Of a stretch of 64,000 nt of DNA, positions 29,755 through 38,787 are shown piece by piece. The translations under genes were made by a program, and so were the position numbers. The notes beneath the pieces are model-generated. The model worked only from the letters and a program-made list of their open reading frames with translations. It was not told where the DNA came from and ran no database searches. The stretch covers positions 41,115 through 105,114 of the forward strand of contig CAJTDL010000018.1 in assembly GCA_910575035.1 (NCBI GenBank). Reading direction: 5' to 3'. The stretch's first letter is position 1; each line of letters begins with the position of its first letter. This stretch comes from Lachnospiraceae bacterium. Its GTDB lineage: Bacteria > Bacillota > Clostridia > Lachnospirales > Lachnospiraceae.

Positions 29755-31926
29755 CTATACTCTCACTTTCTTCTTAGCGCTGTAGCTTCCATACACTTTA
29801 TTCCCAGCAGAATCCAACTTATATGCCCTTACACGGACGTAGTAAACCTGGTTTTTCCATAAGCCTGACAGCGTTCTCTTTGTTGGCTTTACATTAACTT
29901 TGTAAGTGGCATACTTTGAAAATCTGGAATTGCTGGAATATGCAATTTCATAGCCTGCTGCACCGTTCACCTTTTTGTATGTAATTCTCACCTTGCCCTT
30001 TTTCACTTTTTGAACGGAAAGGGACGTTACTTTTCCCGGCTTCCTGACCTTACTCCACTGGGCGTAGAGAGTCTGGGATTTTAAAATCCTTGTAGAAGCA
30101 GATATTTTTGTGCCTCCTGATTTTGCTGTGTACCATCCCTTTAAGGTATAGCCTTTCCGCTGTACCTTAGGCAGTGTGCCTATCATTTGGGCGTTTTGGA
30201 CGGTCACTTTACTCTGGCTGAGTTTTGTGCCTCCGTTTTTCTGGAAGTTGACCGTGCAGTAAATTGGAGTTACTGGAGGCTTCGGATTATCTGGGTCACC
30301 CGGATTATCCGGATTATCGGGATTACTCGGATTGTCAGGCATTATGGGATCTTCAACTGTAAATTCTATATCTTCCAAACCGCCGTACTCCCCTGGATTC
30401 CCATATTTGTCAAGGGCAAAAACATGGGTTCGGTATGGGCCTAGCTCCCGATTATGTTCATTAATATTCACAAAAAACCTATAATTGCAGTCACCGTACT
30501 TTTCTCCCCTTACAGCGCTGCTGTTTTTCCAATCCACTATCAAATCATCCTGATCATTATAGAGTGTCCATGTCGGGAATTGTACACGGTCTATGTTATT
30601 TTCCAGGTTGTCTGTAACCTTACAATAAACCCAATAGCCATCCTTTCCTACTTTCTCTGCATACACATCCGTAATAAGAGGAGGCGTGCGGTCTATAAAC
30701 AACGGATGGCCATTGTTTATATTCGATGAGCCAGTGTTGCCTGCCGCATCGTAAGCATAAATATGGGTCATATAATGCCCCTCCCTGGCTCCGGACTTCA
30801 AGCTGCCAATATTTATCCTAACAGAAGCTGTATTTCCGCTTATGCTCCCTTCCAGCCATTCGGCCTGTTCTCCCATATGGATATCTGCATTCCAGGAAGG
30901 GAACCTTACCTTTGCCACGCCTACATTATCTATAACTGTACAAGAGACGGTATATCCATCTGCTGTTATGTCCGAAACTGTAACATTTGATATCACAGGA
31001 GGCGTGCGGTCTATAAACAACGGACGGCCATTGTTTATATTCAATGAGCCAGTATTACCTGCCGCATCATAAGCATAAATATGGGTCATATAATGCCCCT
31101 CCCTGGCACCAGACTTCAAGCTGCCAATATTTACCCTAACAGAAGCTGTATTTCCGCTTATGCTCCCTTCCAGCCATTCGGCCTGTTCTCCCATATGGGT
31201 ATCTGCATTCCAGGAAGGGAACCTTACCTTTGCCACACCAACATTGTCTGCAACTGTACAGCTTACCGAATATCCGTCTGCCGTAATATCAAAAACTTTT
31301 ACATTGGATATCACTGGGGGCTGAGTATCTGGAACCGCACTCCCTCCTAAGTACACAAAGCCAATAAAATCACTTCTGGTACCACACCATGATATTATTT
31401 CGTTTTTTTCGATAGCATGTATTACACAAAAACGGTTATTCGGCTGAAGAGACTGCCAGGATCCCCAATTCTTATACCTGCCTGGGCTTCCATTATTACT
31501 GATTCCCCCCTCGCTTAAATAAGCTGTATTGCCATCTAATTTTTCCAATATTGCAACATGCCCTTGCCAGCACACGACAGAAGGCGCCTTGATCTCTTGC
31601 CCTGTAGAAAATCCCAGGCTTCTTCCATAACTGTTATACCATGTACTGCCTGTCTGTGTGGCGTTCCTCCCTTTTCCTGTTAATTGCTTTACCCTTGATC
31701 CAACAAACCAGGTGCAGCCTCCTGGACCATACGGATCGCCATAGCTCCAATTCTCATTATAAGGCGCACTATTTATATCTATATAAATCCCGCCAATCCC
31801 ATTATTTGCAATCTCATACCCAGCCGCGTCTGTTTTTAAATGGCTGCATATAGATACGCATACCAATAGCATCACTGTAATAAAAAGCCTTATGATTCCC
31901 TTTTCCCCATTTTTTCTTGCATTCAT
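29755..31926 (-). CDS. Secreted CHAP-domain surface protein with tandem Ig-like modules
   Basis: About 723 aa from the ATG at 31926, chosen because ACGAGGAGG lies just upstream. It has a signal peptide (about 10-35), a CHAP domain with Cys in GPGGCTWFVGSRV and His in WQGHVAILEK, three GBS-Bsp-like modules, a short NPDNP spacer, an InlB-type repeat (VNFQKNGGTKLSQSK ... TLYAQWS) and a fibronectin-like C-terminus. The first two Ig-like modules are nearly identical 106 aa copies. It is predicted to be a secreted wall hydrolase/adhesin, paralogous to the 22171-24078 gene. It starts 36 bp after the upstream LRR gene ends, so the two are co-transcribed. Confidence 0.88.
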   Translation of the reverse strand: MNARKNGEKGIIRLFITVMLLVCVSICSHLKTDAAGYEIANNGIGGIYIDINSAPYNENWSYGDPYGPGGCTWFVGSRVKQLTGKGRNATQTGSTWYNSYGRSLGFSTGQEIKAPSVVCWQGHVAILEKLDGNTAYLSEGGISNNGSPGRYKNWGSWQSLQPNNRFCVIHAIEKNEIISWCGTRSDFIGFVYLGGSAVPDTQPPVISNVKVFDITADGYSVSCTVADNVGVAKVRFPSWNADTHMGEQAEWLEGSISGNTASVRVNIGSLKSGAREGHYMTHIYAYDAAGNTGSLNINNGRPLFIDRTPPVISNVTVSDITADGYTVSCTVIDNVGVAKVRFPSWNADIHMGEQAEWLEGSISGNTASVRINIGSLKSGAREGHYMTHIYAYDAAGNTGSSNINNGHPLFIDRTPPLITDVYAEKVGKDGYWVYCKVTDNLENNIDRVQFPTWTLYNDQDDLIVDWKNSSAVRGEKYGDCNYRFFVNINEHNRELGPYRTHVFALDKYGNPGEYGGLEDIEFTVEDPIMPDNPSNPDNPDNPGDPDNPKPPVTPIYCTVNFQKNGGTKLSQSKVTVQNAQMIGTLPKVQRKGYTLKGWYTAKSGGTKISASTRILKSQTLYAQWSKVRKPGKVTSLSVQKVKKGKVRITYKKVNGAAGYEIAYSSNSRFSKYATYKVNVKPTKRTLSGLWKNQVYYVRVRAYKLDSAGNKVYGSYSAKKKVRV
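30681..31316 (-). repeat. Tandem 318 bp duplication inside the CHAP gene
   Basis: Two adjacent units of 318 bp (30681-30998 and 30999-31316) encode 106 aa each with only a few substitutions, e.g. both hold GVAKVRFPSWNAD and HYMTHIYAYDAAGNTGS. The near identity points to a recent duplication. Confidence 0.85.
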
Positions 31927-31962
31927 AAACGTCCTCCTCGTATAAATAAGAAATACCATTTA

Positions 31963-34905
31963 CTACTTCGTCTTTATCGCCTTTGCCTTAGACCATCCAG
32001 AATACAGGGTTACATTCTTCCCTTTGATTTTCACCGTTTTATAAGTACGGATCCTAACGTAATATTTCTTCTTGGCCTTCAGTTTAGAAATGGACTTCGA
32101 TGTGGTTCCATTTTTCTTAACAGATACTGTCTTCACATCCTTTCCTTTCCACTTGCTGTTGGCAGAGTATTGAATCTGGTATCCATTTGTCTGCGCCGCC
32201 TGCTTCTTCCATTTTGCCAAAAATCCTTTGGGCTTTGCGGAAACCTTAGACAGGCTGGTGCCCTTCGGTAAAATACGGAAGGTTCTTTTCACACTGCCTG
32301 TATAATTCCCTTTGAAATTAATGGTTACCGTGGCCTCGCCAACATTTTTATTGCCGCTGTAAGATACAGAATAGTTCGCAGCAGCAACAGCCCTCCCTGC
32401 ACTGTCCTTCACTTTAACGGGCACCTTCTGCGCCTTGCCATTATAAGTAACAGAAGGCTTCGACAGGGTAATTGTTTTGGGATATGCAATTAAAACAGCT
32501 TCTGGCACATCCCCGCAAAGCTTGCACTTTTTCTGTACGCTGCCGTCTTTTCCTGTCGTCGCCTTCACGGTTACAGTTTGATAATCATGGCCAATGACAG
32601 GCAGTTCTTCCGTATAGCTGTCCCCACACTTACTGCAGGTGAAGGACTTAATCCCTTTCTGTACACAGGCCGGCGGCGTTGTTACGATTCCCTTGTATTC
32701 ATGCTCACATATCTCCCCGGTGATAACCTCAAAAGGCAACCCATAATTCTGCGCATAAGCCTGTGCTGTAGAATTTTCATACCCATGTAATGTCACTTTA
32801 TAAGGAAATACATTGTCAATATCACTTTCCCCTTCCCCTGGCTCTTTCCCTATCACACACTGCGGGTTTAAAATGGTAACATCGGTAAGCTCAGGAGCTT
32901 GAAAGGCATACTGTTCAATCCTTGTCACACTCTTTGGTATCAAAACCTCTTTGAGGTTCCAATTTCTGCTAAAAGCATTTGAAAGGATTCTTGCCACTCC
33001 TGGCGGGACACTATATTTCTCCCTGATTGCCCCGTCCGGATATGCAACCAGCTCTGTTTTTGCCTTATTAAATAATACCCCATTTTGCGAGCAGAAAGAG
33101 GCATTGTCTGCATCTACATTGATTGCTATAAGATAAGGGTTATCTGAAAACACCCCTTCCCCTATATGGGTAACCCCAGCAGGCACTTCCACCTCCTTTG
33201 CTTCCATCTGAAGAGAATCTGCAAACGCGAAATCACCGATTTTCCTTAAACCCTTTGGCAATATTACCGCGTCTATATAATGATTATAAAATGCATATGC
33301 CCCTATCTCCTGTACACTCTCTGGCACTTTGACAATTGCTTCTGCCTCTTCTTTCATTCTTATATTTGAAAGGGCATAATCCCCTATTTTCTGCACGCTT
33401 AACGGAATTTCGTAGTTTCCCCATAACTTCCCTTCTGGGAAACGCAATAATTCTGTCTTTTCCTTATTAAACAAGACCCCATCAACAGAACAAAATGCCG
33501 TATTCCCTTCCGCCACATCAATCCGCTCCAATGCGTAACAGCTTAAAAATGCGGCGCTTCCAATAAAATTCACATTTTCCGGAATAGAAACAGACGCCAG
33601 GCCTACCATTTCGTCTTCATCCGTAAGGTAAGAACATTCTTCAAACGCCCTATTCCCAATATAGGTTAAGCTATTTGGAAAATTAATTTCCTCCAATAAA
33701 TAGCAATTGCAGAAGGCAGAATCCCCAATAACCATTACTCCCTCTGGAAGGACTAATTTTCTGAGGCTTTCGCAATAAGAAAAAGCATAGTTTCCAATGC
33801 GTTCTAAATGTGGGATTTCAACACTCTTTAAGTTTTTGCAATAATCAAATGCAGATTCGCCAATTTCTTTTAGGGAATCCGAAAGCCTAACAGATTCCAA
33901 TTCCTCACAAGCATGAAATGCGTTGCCACCGATACTTGTCAGACGTTCCAATATTTCTATCTTTTTTAGTTTTTTGCAGCGGTCAAATGCACTTTCTCCA
34001 ATCACTTCCACTCCTGCCGGGAACACTGCATTTCTTAAATTAGCACAATCCTTAAATGCCATTCCTTCTATTACTTTCATTTTGCCTGGAAATTCAATTT
34101 CCTGCAGGTTTTCGCAGTTACAAAAAGCCCCTTCGCCTATTTCTTCCAGGGAATCTGAAAGCTTTACTGCTTCCAATCCCTCACAATCAGAAAATGTACT
34201 GCGCCTTATGCTCCTCACTTGATCTGGAATTTCGATGCTACGCAGATTTTTACAAGTAAGAAATGCCTCTTCCCCTATTTCCTGCAAGGATTTTGAAAGC
34301 CTTACAGATTCCAATCCATTACAATAAGAAAATGCATTGCCGCCAATACTTCTTACTTGATCTGGAATTTCAATTTCTTGTAAGCCAGAACCATAAAATG
34401 CGCCTTCTCCTATTTTTTCCAAGCTGGCTGGAAGATCAATACTGTTAAGGCTTATACAAAAATAAAATATGTTATCTTCCAGTGATGCCAGGCCTTCTGG
34501 GAGGGTGATCTGGCTAAGGCTGCTGCAATTCTCAAAAGCTCCTGCTTGTATTTCCTTTACTGTATTTGGGATTGTGACGCTGGTTATATCTTCATTTTCA
34601 CCAAAAGCATACCAACTAATCTCCGTCACTTCCCGCCCGTCCAGCATGGATGGGACTTCTACCTGCGTGGCATTCCCTTGATAAGATTCAATAGAAACTG
34701 TGCCGTCTTCCCGCTCTGACCACTTCCAGTCCTTTGTACTTTCTGCAAGCTGCACAGGGATATCCTCCAGATCCCCCGCTGTACTTACCGCAGGCTCTTC
34801 TGGCGGATAAGCTGCTGCATTTACCTTCATGCCCTCCGCGAGATAGGCTGCCATCCCTGCTGCCATACTGGCAGATACCAATAAAGCTAATACTTTCTTT
34901 TTCAT
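31963..34905 (-). CDS. BspA-like leucine-rich repeat surface protein
   Basis: The 980 aa secreted protein has a signal peptide (MKKKVLALLVSASMAAGMAA and following), a long array of LRR_5/BspA-type repeats of about 23 residues (pattern I.IP..V..IG..AF..C..L, about 80-700), and a CxxC pair segment (CEHEYKG..CVQKGIKSFTCSKCGDSY). An Ig-like module (SVTYNGKAQKVPVKVKD) and a C-terminal fibronectin-like domain end the protein. Some repeats have the long insert type SVDGVLFNKEKTELLRFP. BspA-like proteins are usually host- or matrix-binding. It is full length and nearly touches the downstream CHAP gene. It is paralogous to the 35028-37409 gene. Confidence 0.9.
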   Translation of the reverse strand: MKKKVLALLVSASMAAGMAAYLAEGMKVNAAAYPPEEPAVSTAGDLEDIPVQLAESTKDWKWSEREDGTVSIESYQGNATQVEVPSMLDGREVTEISWYAFGENEDITSVTIPNTVKEIQAGAFENCSSLSQITLPEGLASLEDNIFYFCISLNSIDLPASLEKIGEGAFYGSGLQEIEIPDQVRSIGGNAFSYCNGLESVRLSKSLQEIGEEAFLTCKNLRSIEIPDQVRSIRRSTFSDCEGLEAVKLSDSLEEIGEGAFCNCENLQEIEFPGKMKVIEGMAFKDCANLRNAVFPAGVEVIGESAFDRCKKLKKIEILERLTSIGGNAFHACEELESVRLSDSLKEIGESAFDYCKNLKSVEIPHLERIGNYAFSYCESLRKLVLPEGVMVIGDSAFCNCYLLEEINFPNSLTYIGNRAFEECSYLTDEDEMVGLASVSIPENVNFIGSAAFLSCYALERIDVAEGNTAFCSVDGVLFNKEKTELLRFPEGKLWGNYEIPLSVQKIGDYALSNIRMKEEAEAIVKVPESVQEIGAYAFYNHYIDAVILPKGLRKIGDFAFADSLQMEAKEVEVPAGVTHIGEGVFSDNPYLIAINVDADNASFCSQNGVLFNKAKTELVAYPDGAIREKYSVPPGVARILSNAFSRNWNLKEVLIPKSVTRIEQYAFQAPELTDVTILNPQCVIGKEPGEGESDIDNVFPYKVTLHGYENSTAQAYAQNYGLPFEVITGEICEHEYKGIVTTPPACVQKGIKSFTCSKCGDSYTEELPVIGHDYQTVTVKATTGKDGSVQKKCKLCGDVPEAVLIAYPKTITLSKPSVTYNGKAQKVPVKVKDSAGRAVAAANYSVSYSGNKNVGEATVTINFKGNYTGSVKRTFRILPKGTSLSKVSAKPKGFLAKWKKQAAQTNGYQIQYSANSKWKGKDVKTVSVKKNGTTSKSISKLKAKKKYYVRIRTYKTVKIKGKNVTLYSGWSKAKAIKTK

Positions 34906-34945
34906 ACTTTTTTCTCCTTCCTTATTTATAATTTAACGGCAGTGA

Positions 34946-35007
34946 ACCTGTATTAATACCTTCGTATAACCTGTGCTAAATACCTTGATGTTTGGCTCAG
35001 GTTATAC
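34946..35007. promoter_or_regulatory. Inverted repeats between the two LRR genes
   Basis: A perfect 10 bp inverted repeat GTATAACCTG/CAGGTTATAC (34964-34973 and 34998-35007) sits beside the palindromic GGTATTAATACC-like stretch (around 34950-34960). No T run follows. It could be an mRNA processing stem or a protein-binding site. Confidence 0.4.
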
Positions 35008-35027
35008 CAGTACCAATTTTAGAAATT

Positions 35028-37409
35028 CTATTTTCCTGTATTTACAGACTTTGCTTTCGACCATACAGAACAAATCTTTGTATCTTTTCCTTTGATCTTT
35101 ATTGTTTTGTAAGTACGGATCCTTACATAATATTTTTTCTTCGCCTTTAGCTTAGAAACTGTTCTTGATGTATCCTTATTTTTCTTAACGGTCACTATTT
35201 TTACATCTTTTTCCGTAAATCTGCTGCTGGTGGAAAACTGAATCTGATACCCGCTGGTCTGTGAGGACTGCTTCTTCCATTTCACCCAAAATCCTTTTTT
35301 CTTTGCAGTAACCCTGGATATGGCTGTCCCCTTTGGAAGAATGCGGAAAGTTCTTTTCATGCTCCCTGTGTAATTCCCCTGAAATTTTATACTTACTGTA
35401 GCTTCCCCTACATTTTTATTGCCACTGTAAGATAAGGAATAATTCTTAGCGCTGATTTTTTTCCCTGTGCTGTCTTTGACTGTCACAGGTACTTTCTGCG
35501 CCTTTCCTGTGTAAGAAACAGAGGATTGGGACAAGCTAACTGCCTTTGGCCGGGCTATTTTGCTGCTTTCTGCAATATTGCCGCATTGCCTGCACTCCTT
35601 CTGTACACTGCCATCCTTTGTTACTGTTGCCTTTTTTATCACAGACTGATATTTATGGGCGGTTATTGGCACCTCTTCCGTATAGCTGTCACCGCATTTT
35701 CTGCATGTAAAGGTTTTGGCTCCCTTCTTGCTGCAAGTGGCTGAAACAGTAATTTTTTCCATATAGTCATGCTGGCATTCTCCATCGGAAAGAACTGCAA
35801 AAGGATTCCCATTCTTCTGTGCATACTCCTGTGCCGTAGAATTTTCATACCCATGTATTGTTGCTCTGGATGAAATAGCCTCTGTTTTATTCCCTTCTTC
35901 ATCCATTGCCCACTCAATATCGCATTCAGGATTCAGTACGCTAATATCCTGCATATGTATTCCAGAAAACGCATCCCTCTTTATTTTTTTCACATATTTG
36001 GGGATAAAAATTTTCTCTGGATAGGGGCTTGCAGAAAATGTGGCAAAGGCATAAGGCCCAATCTCGGTGATTCCAGCAGGAATTACGTACTCTTTGTCCT
36101 TCTTTCCGCCAGGATATGCAAGCAATGCCGTCTTTTCTTTATTCAGCAATAAGCCGCCTTCTGAAGCAAAATACGCATTTGACGCATCCACTTCAATAGA
36201 TGAGAGGTCAGGGGCATAAACAAATGCTCCCTCTCCTATCTTTTCCGTATTTGCCGGTATTGCCACTTCTTTAAACGCATTATATGCAAATGCAAACTCC
36301 CCGATTGCCTTCAGACGGCCTGAAAAATTTATGTTGTCAAAATATGCATAATAAAATGCATATGCCCCTATCTCCTGTATAGATTCTGGCAGCGTAACCT
36401 TTGACAATGCATTATTATTTTGGTAAGCAAATGCATACGCCCCTATTTTCTGCACCCCTGATGGGACAGCATAGCTTTCCTGAGCCTTTCCCTCTGGATA
36501 AGCTATCAGTTCCGTCTTTTTCTTGTTGAATAAAATGCCATCCTCCGAAAGAAATGCTGTATTTTCTGGCGCCACTTCTATTTTTTCCAGTCTATCGCAG
36601 GACGAGAATGCCCGAATCCCAATATTGGAAACCTTCTCAGGAATCTGAATGCTTCTCATGCCGCTCTTTTCAAAAGCCCCTTCTCCTATGCTTAGCAGGT
36701 CTTCTGGAAGCGCAGCATAATTTAATGCCGTACAATTGGAAAACGCCCATTTTTCAATTTTTTCTATTTGGGCAGGGATTTTTATTTCCTCCAATCCAAA
36801 ACAGCTGCTAAAAGCCCCTTCTCCTATCTTTTTCAAGCTGTCTGGAAGCGAAACCTTTTGTAAGCTTACACACATACAAAATGCGTTATTTCCTATAATT
36901 TCCAGGCCTTCCGGAAGAAAAACACTTTGCAGGCTCCTGCACCAGGAAAAAGTGTCAGCATCAATCATCTTAACGGTATCTGGAATTGTAACACGGACAA
37001 TGTTTTCATTATTCTGGAAAACCCCCTGTCCAATCGCCGTTACTTCCCTTCCGCCCAAGGCAGAAGGAACCTCTATCTCTATGCCAGAACCGAAATATTC
37101 TGCAATAGAAATTGAGCCGTCTGCATTCTCAACCCAATCCCAATCTTCTTCCTGGCTCTCCGATTTTTCCGCAAGAAGCCCTATGTCATTTTGGATTTTT
37201 TCTACAGCAGCATCTGCTTCCTCCTGTACTGCATCTCCATTCCCATAAATTCCCTGTGATGCATCTACATTCCCATAAATTTCCTGTGATGCATCTACAT
37301 TCCCATAAATTCCCTGTGCTGCGTTTACAAATATTCCGTCCACAGAATGATGTGTTATTCCTGCTATTACACATGTAGATATTAACGCTGCTAACACTCT
37401 TTTTTTCAT
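35028..37409 (-). CDS. BspA-like leucine-rich repeat surface protein, first gene of the surface operon
   Basis: The 793 aa secreted protein has a signal peptide (MKKRVLAALISTCVIAGITH and following) and then three short 11 aa repeats of GIYGNVDASQE type (about 34-66). BspA-type LRR_5 repeats follow (about 90-510), then a CxxC pair region (CQHDYMEK..CSKKGAKTFTCRKCGDSY), an Ig-like module and a fibronectin-like C-terminus. It is a paralogue of the next gene, lacking several LRR units. AGGAGGGAATGGT precedes the ATG. It lies 225 bp downstream of two inverted recombinase-type sites, which might control its promoter. Confidence 0.9.
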   Translation of the reverse strand: MKKRVLAALISTCVIAGITHHSVDGIFVNAAQGIYGNVDASQEIYGNVDASQGIYGNGDAVQEEADAAVEKIQNDIGLLAEKSESQEEDWDWVENADGSISIAEYFGSGIEIEVPSALGGREVTAIGQGVFQNNENIVRVTIPDTVKMIDADTFSWCRSLQSVFLPEGLEIIGNNAFCMCVSLQKVSLPDSLKKIGEGAFSSCFGLEEIKIPAQIEKIEKWAFSNCTALNYAALPEDLLSIGEGAFEKSGMRSIQIPEKVSNIGIRAFSSCDRLEKIEVAPENTAFLSEDGILFNKKKTELIAYPEGKAQESYAVPSGVQKIGAYAFAYQNNNALSKVTLPESIQEIGAYAFYYAYFDNINFSGRLKAIGEFAFAYNAFKEVAIPANTEKIGEGAFVYAPDLSSIEVDASNAYFASEGGLLLNKEKTALLAYPGGKKDKEYVIPAGITEIGPYAFATFSASPYPEKIFIPKYVKKIKRDAFSGIHMQDISVLNPECDIEWAMDEEGNKTEAISSRATIHGYENSTAQEYAQKNGNPFAVLSDGECQHDYMEKITVSATCSKKGAKTFTCRKCGDSYTEEVPITAHKYQSVIKKATVTKDGSVQKECRQCGNIAESSKIARPKAVSLSQSSVSYTGKAQKVPVTVKDSTGKKISAKNYSLSYSGNKNVGEATVSIKFQGNYTGSMKRTFRILPKGTAISRVTAKKKGFWVKWKKQSSQTSGYQIQFSTSSRFTEKDVKIVTVKKNKDTSRTVSKLKAKKKYYVRIRTYKTIKIKGKDTKICSVWSKAKSVNTGK
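37240..37325 (-). repeat. 33 bp tandem repeats in LRR gene 5' end
   Basis: Three near-perfect 33 bp units containing ATTCCCATAAATT (plus strand) encode the GIYGNVDASQ-type repeats near the mature N-terminus. The unit is a multiple of three, so copy-number change would keep the frame. Confidence 0.75.
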
Positions 37410-37540
37410 ACCATTCCCTCCTGATTAATTTCCTTCCACAGCTTATGATTCTTTTTCACTAACAACTGCCCAATATTTCGCTGTTGTTCTGTTATTAGCC
37501 GCGATATGGCATCCACAATCCCCAAAACCACATAGGGCAT
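37406..37540 (-). CDS. Possible 44 aa leader ORF overlapping the LRR gene start
   Basis: Reads MPYVVLGIVDAISRLITEQQ and then a basic stretch ending INQEGMV. Its stop TGA overlaps the LRR start as ATGA, which would allow translational coupling. There is no clear Shine-Dalgarno site before its ATG, so it may be unused. No family recognised. Confidence 0.3.
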   Translation of the reverse strand: MPYVVLGIVDAISRLITEQQRNIGQLLVKKNHKLWKEINQEGMV

Positions 37541-37634
37541 CACGCTGGCGCCAACCGCAATCTAACACAGCAGATCTAAATAAGCTGTATCCTAATAAAT
37601 AATAATGTTTCTCACCATGAACAGCCAACCCACT

Positions 37635-37764
37635 GTATCAAAAAGCAGACTTTTTGGTACACCTATGATATACTGGAAAAAGGTGGAAAAAACTGGGAAT
37701 TAGTTGGTTTTTCCATCCAAATGGCATCCAAACCTGCTGTACCAAAAAGTCTACTATCTGTTAC
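37635..37764. promoter_or_regulatory. Two inverted 26 bp hix-like crossover sites bracketing a putative invertible segment
   Basis: Site 1 (37635-37660) is GTATCAAAAAGC-AG-ACTTTTTGGTAC: two 12 bp half-sites, 10 of 12 matching, around a 2 bp core. Site 2 (37739-37764) on the minus strand is GTAACAGATAGT-AG-ACTTTTTGGTAC, so the sites share a 14 bp arm plus core in inverted orientation. This is the geometry of Hin/Gin-type sites, and the half-site contains TATCAAAAA as in hix. The segment between (about 106 bp) holds an extended -10 TGATATACT at 37666-37674 that now points rightward, away from the LRR gene. The Hin-like recombinase gene is adjacent. Confidence 0.6.
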
Positions 37765-37851
37765 AAATTCCTTTTCTTTTTCCATCTGCCCCAAGCGCTT
37801 CCCGCTTCCCCTGCCCAAAAATGCCATTCCCGGAACAGCATCCTTTTACTT

Positions 37852-37893
37852 TTACTTTTACTTTCACTTTTATTTTCATTTTTACTTTTGCCC
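37852..37893 (+). repeat. Degenerate TTTTAC hexamer repeat
   Basis: About seven imperfect copies of TTTTAC (variants TTTCAC, TTTTAT, TTTCAT, TTTTGC) overlap the 3' end of the recombinase gene. Such a run may change by slippage. Confidence 0.7.
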
Positions 37894-38496
37894 CTGCTCC
37901 TGCCCTTCCATCTCCTTACACCTTCGGTAAAAGGTGCTATGGCTGATATCCAATGCCTTTGCTGCCTCCCTAATAGAAATTTTCCCTGCCTTCCATTTCT
38001 GGTAATAGCTTATAAAACCTGCCGGAAGTTCCTGCCTGGCACGCCCGAACTTGATGCCCTTTGCCTTAGCGGCAGCAATTCCCTCTGCCTGGCGCTGCCT
38101 GATAAAGGATCTCTCAATCTCTGCAACATATGCTAAAATTTGCAGCACAAGTTCTGAAATGAACTCTCCTGTCAAATCCTGGAAATCTCTGCCTGTATTC
38201 AGCAGCGGCATGTCAATCACCTGGATATCTGCCCCTACCTCTTTGGTAATTTCCCTCCATTGCCCCAAAATTTCCTCGTAATTGCGCCCCAGGCGGTCAA
38301 TGCTTTTAATCACCAGCAAATCCCCCCGCTTTAGCTTTGAGAGCATCTTTTGATATTCTGGCCTCCTGAAGTCCTTCCCTGACATCTGATCCATAAAAAT
38401 ATTTTTTTCCATGACTCCGTATTGCTCTATGGCAAAGTACTGCCGTTCAGGGTTTTGCTCTTTTGTAGAAACCCGTATGTAAGCATATTTTTCCAT
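37882..38496 (-). CDS. Small serine recombinase, Hin/Gin-type DNA invertase
   Basis: Site-specific recombinase of 204 aa. The catalytic Ser is in YAYIRVSTKEQNPERQ (S10), with the resolvase motifs IKSIDRLGRNYEEI (Arg pair) and FISELVLQILAYVAEIERSFIRQRQAEGI forming the long E helix. A C-terminal helix-turn-helix (ISIREAAKALDISHSTFYRRCKEM type, about 170-195) binds DNA. Length and order are those of DNA invertases and resolvases. Two inverted hix-like sites lie just past its stop, and a surface-protein operon begins beyond them, so a role in inversion is likely. A plain resolvase role or mobile-element remnant is the alternative. Confidence 0.9.
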   Translation of the reverse strand: MEKYAYIRVSTKEQNPERQYFAIEQYGVMEKNIFMDQMSGKDFRRPEYQKMLSKLKRGDLLVIKSIDRLGRNYEEILGQWREITKEVGADIQVIDMPLLNTGRDFQDLTGEFISELVLQILAYVAEIERSFIRQRQAEGIAAAKAKGIKFGRARQELPAGFISYYQKWKAGKISIREAAKALDISHSTFYRRCKEMEGQEQGQK

Positions 38497-38688
38497 CTTT
38501 TATCCTCCTGTTCCTGTAAAATATACACCCAAGAATACGGCTACCATTATACCTCATATAACAAGGCAAGTGTTTTTCTTTCCCTCCTGAAAGCCCCTTT
38601 TTCCCACTGCCTGCCAGGAATTTCTTTTCTTTTCTACGTTTCTGTTTTTCTGCGTTTGCATCTGCCTTATTTTCCATTTTTGCACATA

Positions 38689-38724
38689 AAAATACCGCCT
38701 TGAATACTAACAAGACGGTATTTT
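38689..38724 (-). terminator. Terminator after ABC permease relic
   Basis: AAAATACCG/CGGTATTTT with an 18 nt loop, followed on the minus strand by further Ts, lies about 65 bp downstream of the permease stop. Confidence 0.75.
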
Positions 38725-38787
38725 CCATGCCATAAAAAGGTGCATGAAAGTAAATCCTACTCTCCATGCACCGCTTCCAAAATTATT

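Noticed and set aside
25000..37400. CRISPR-like periodic sequence in the LRR genes
   Set aside because: The repeats are degenerate, about 69 bp long, in frame and encode leucine-rich repeats. There are no spacers and no cas genes.
37443..37628. 61 aa minus-strand frame in the LRR leader
   Set aside because: It starts at TTG without a ribosome site, has no recognisable domain, and overlaps the likely leader region in another frame.
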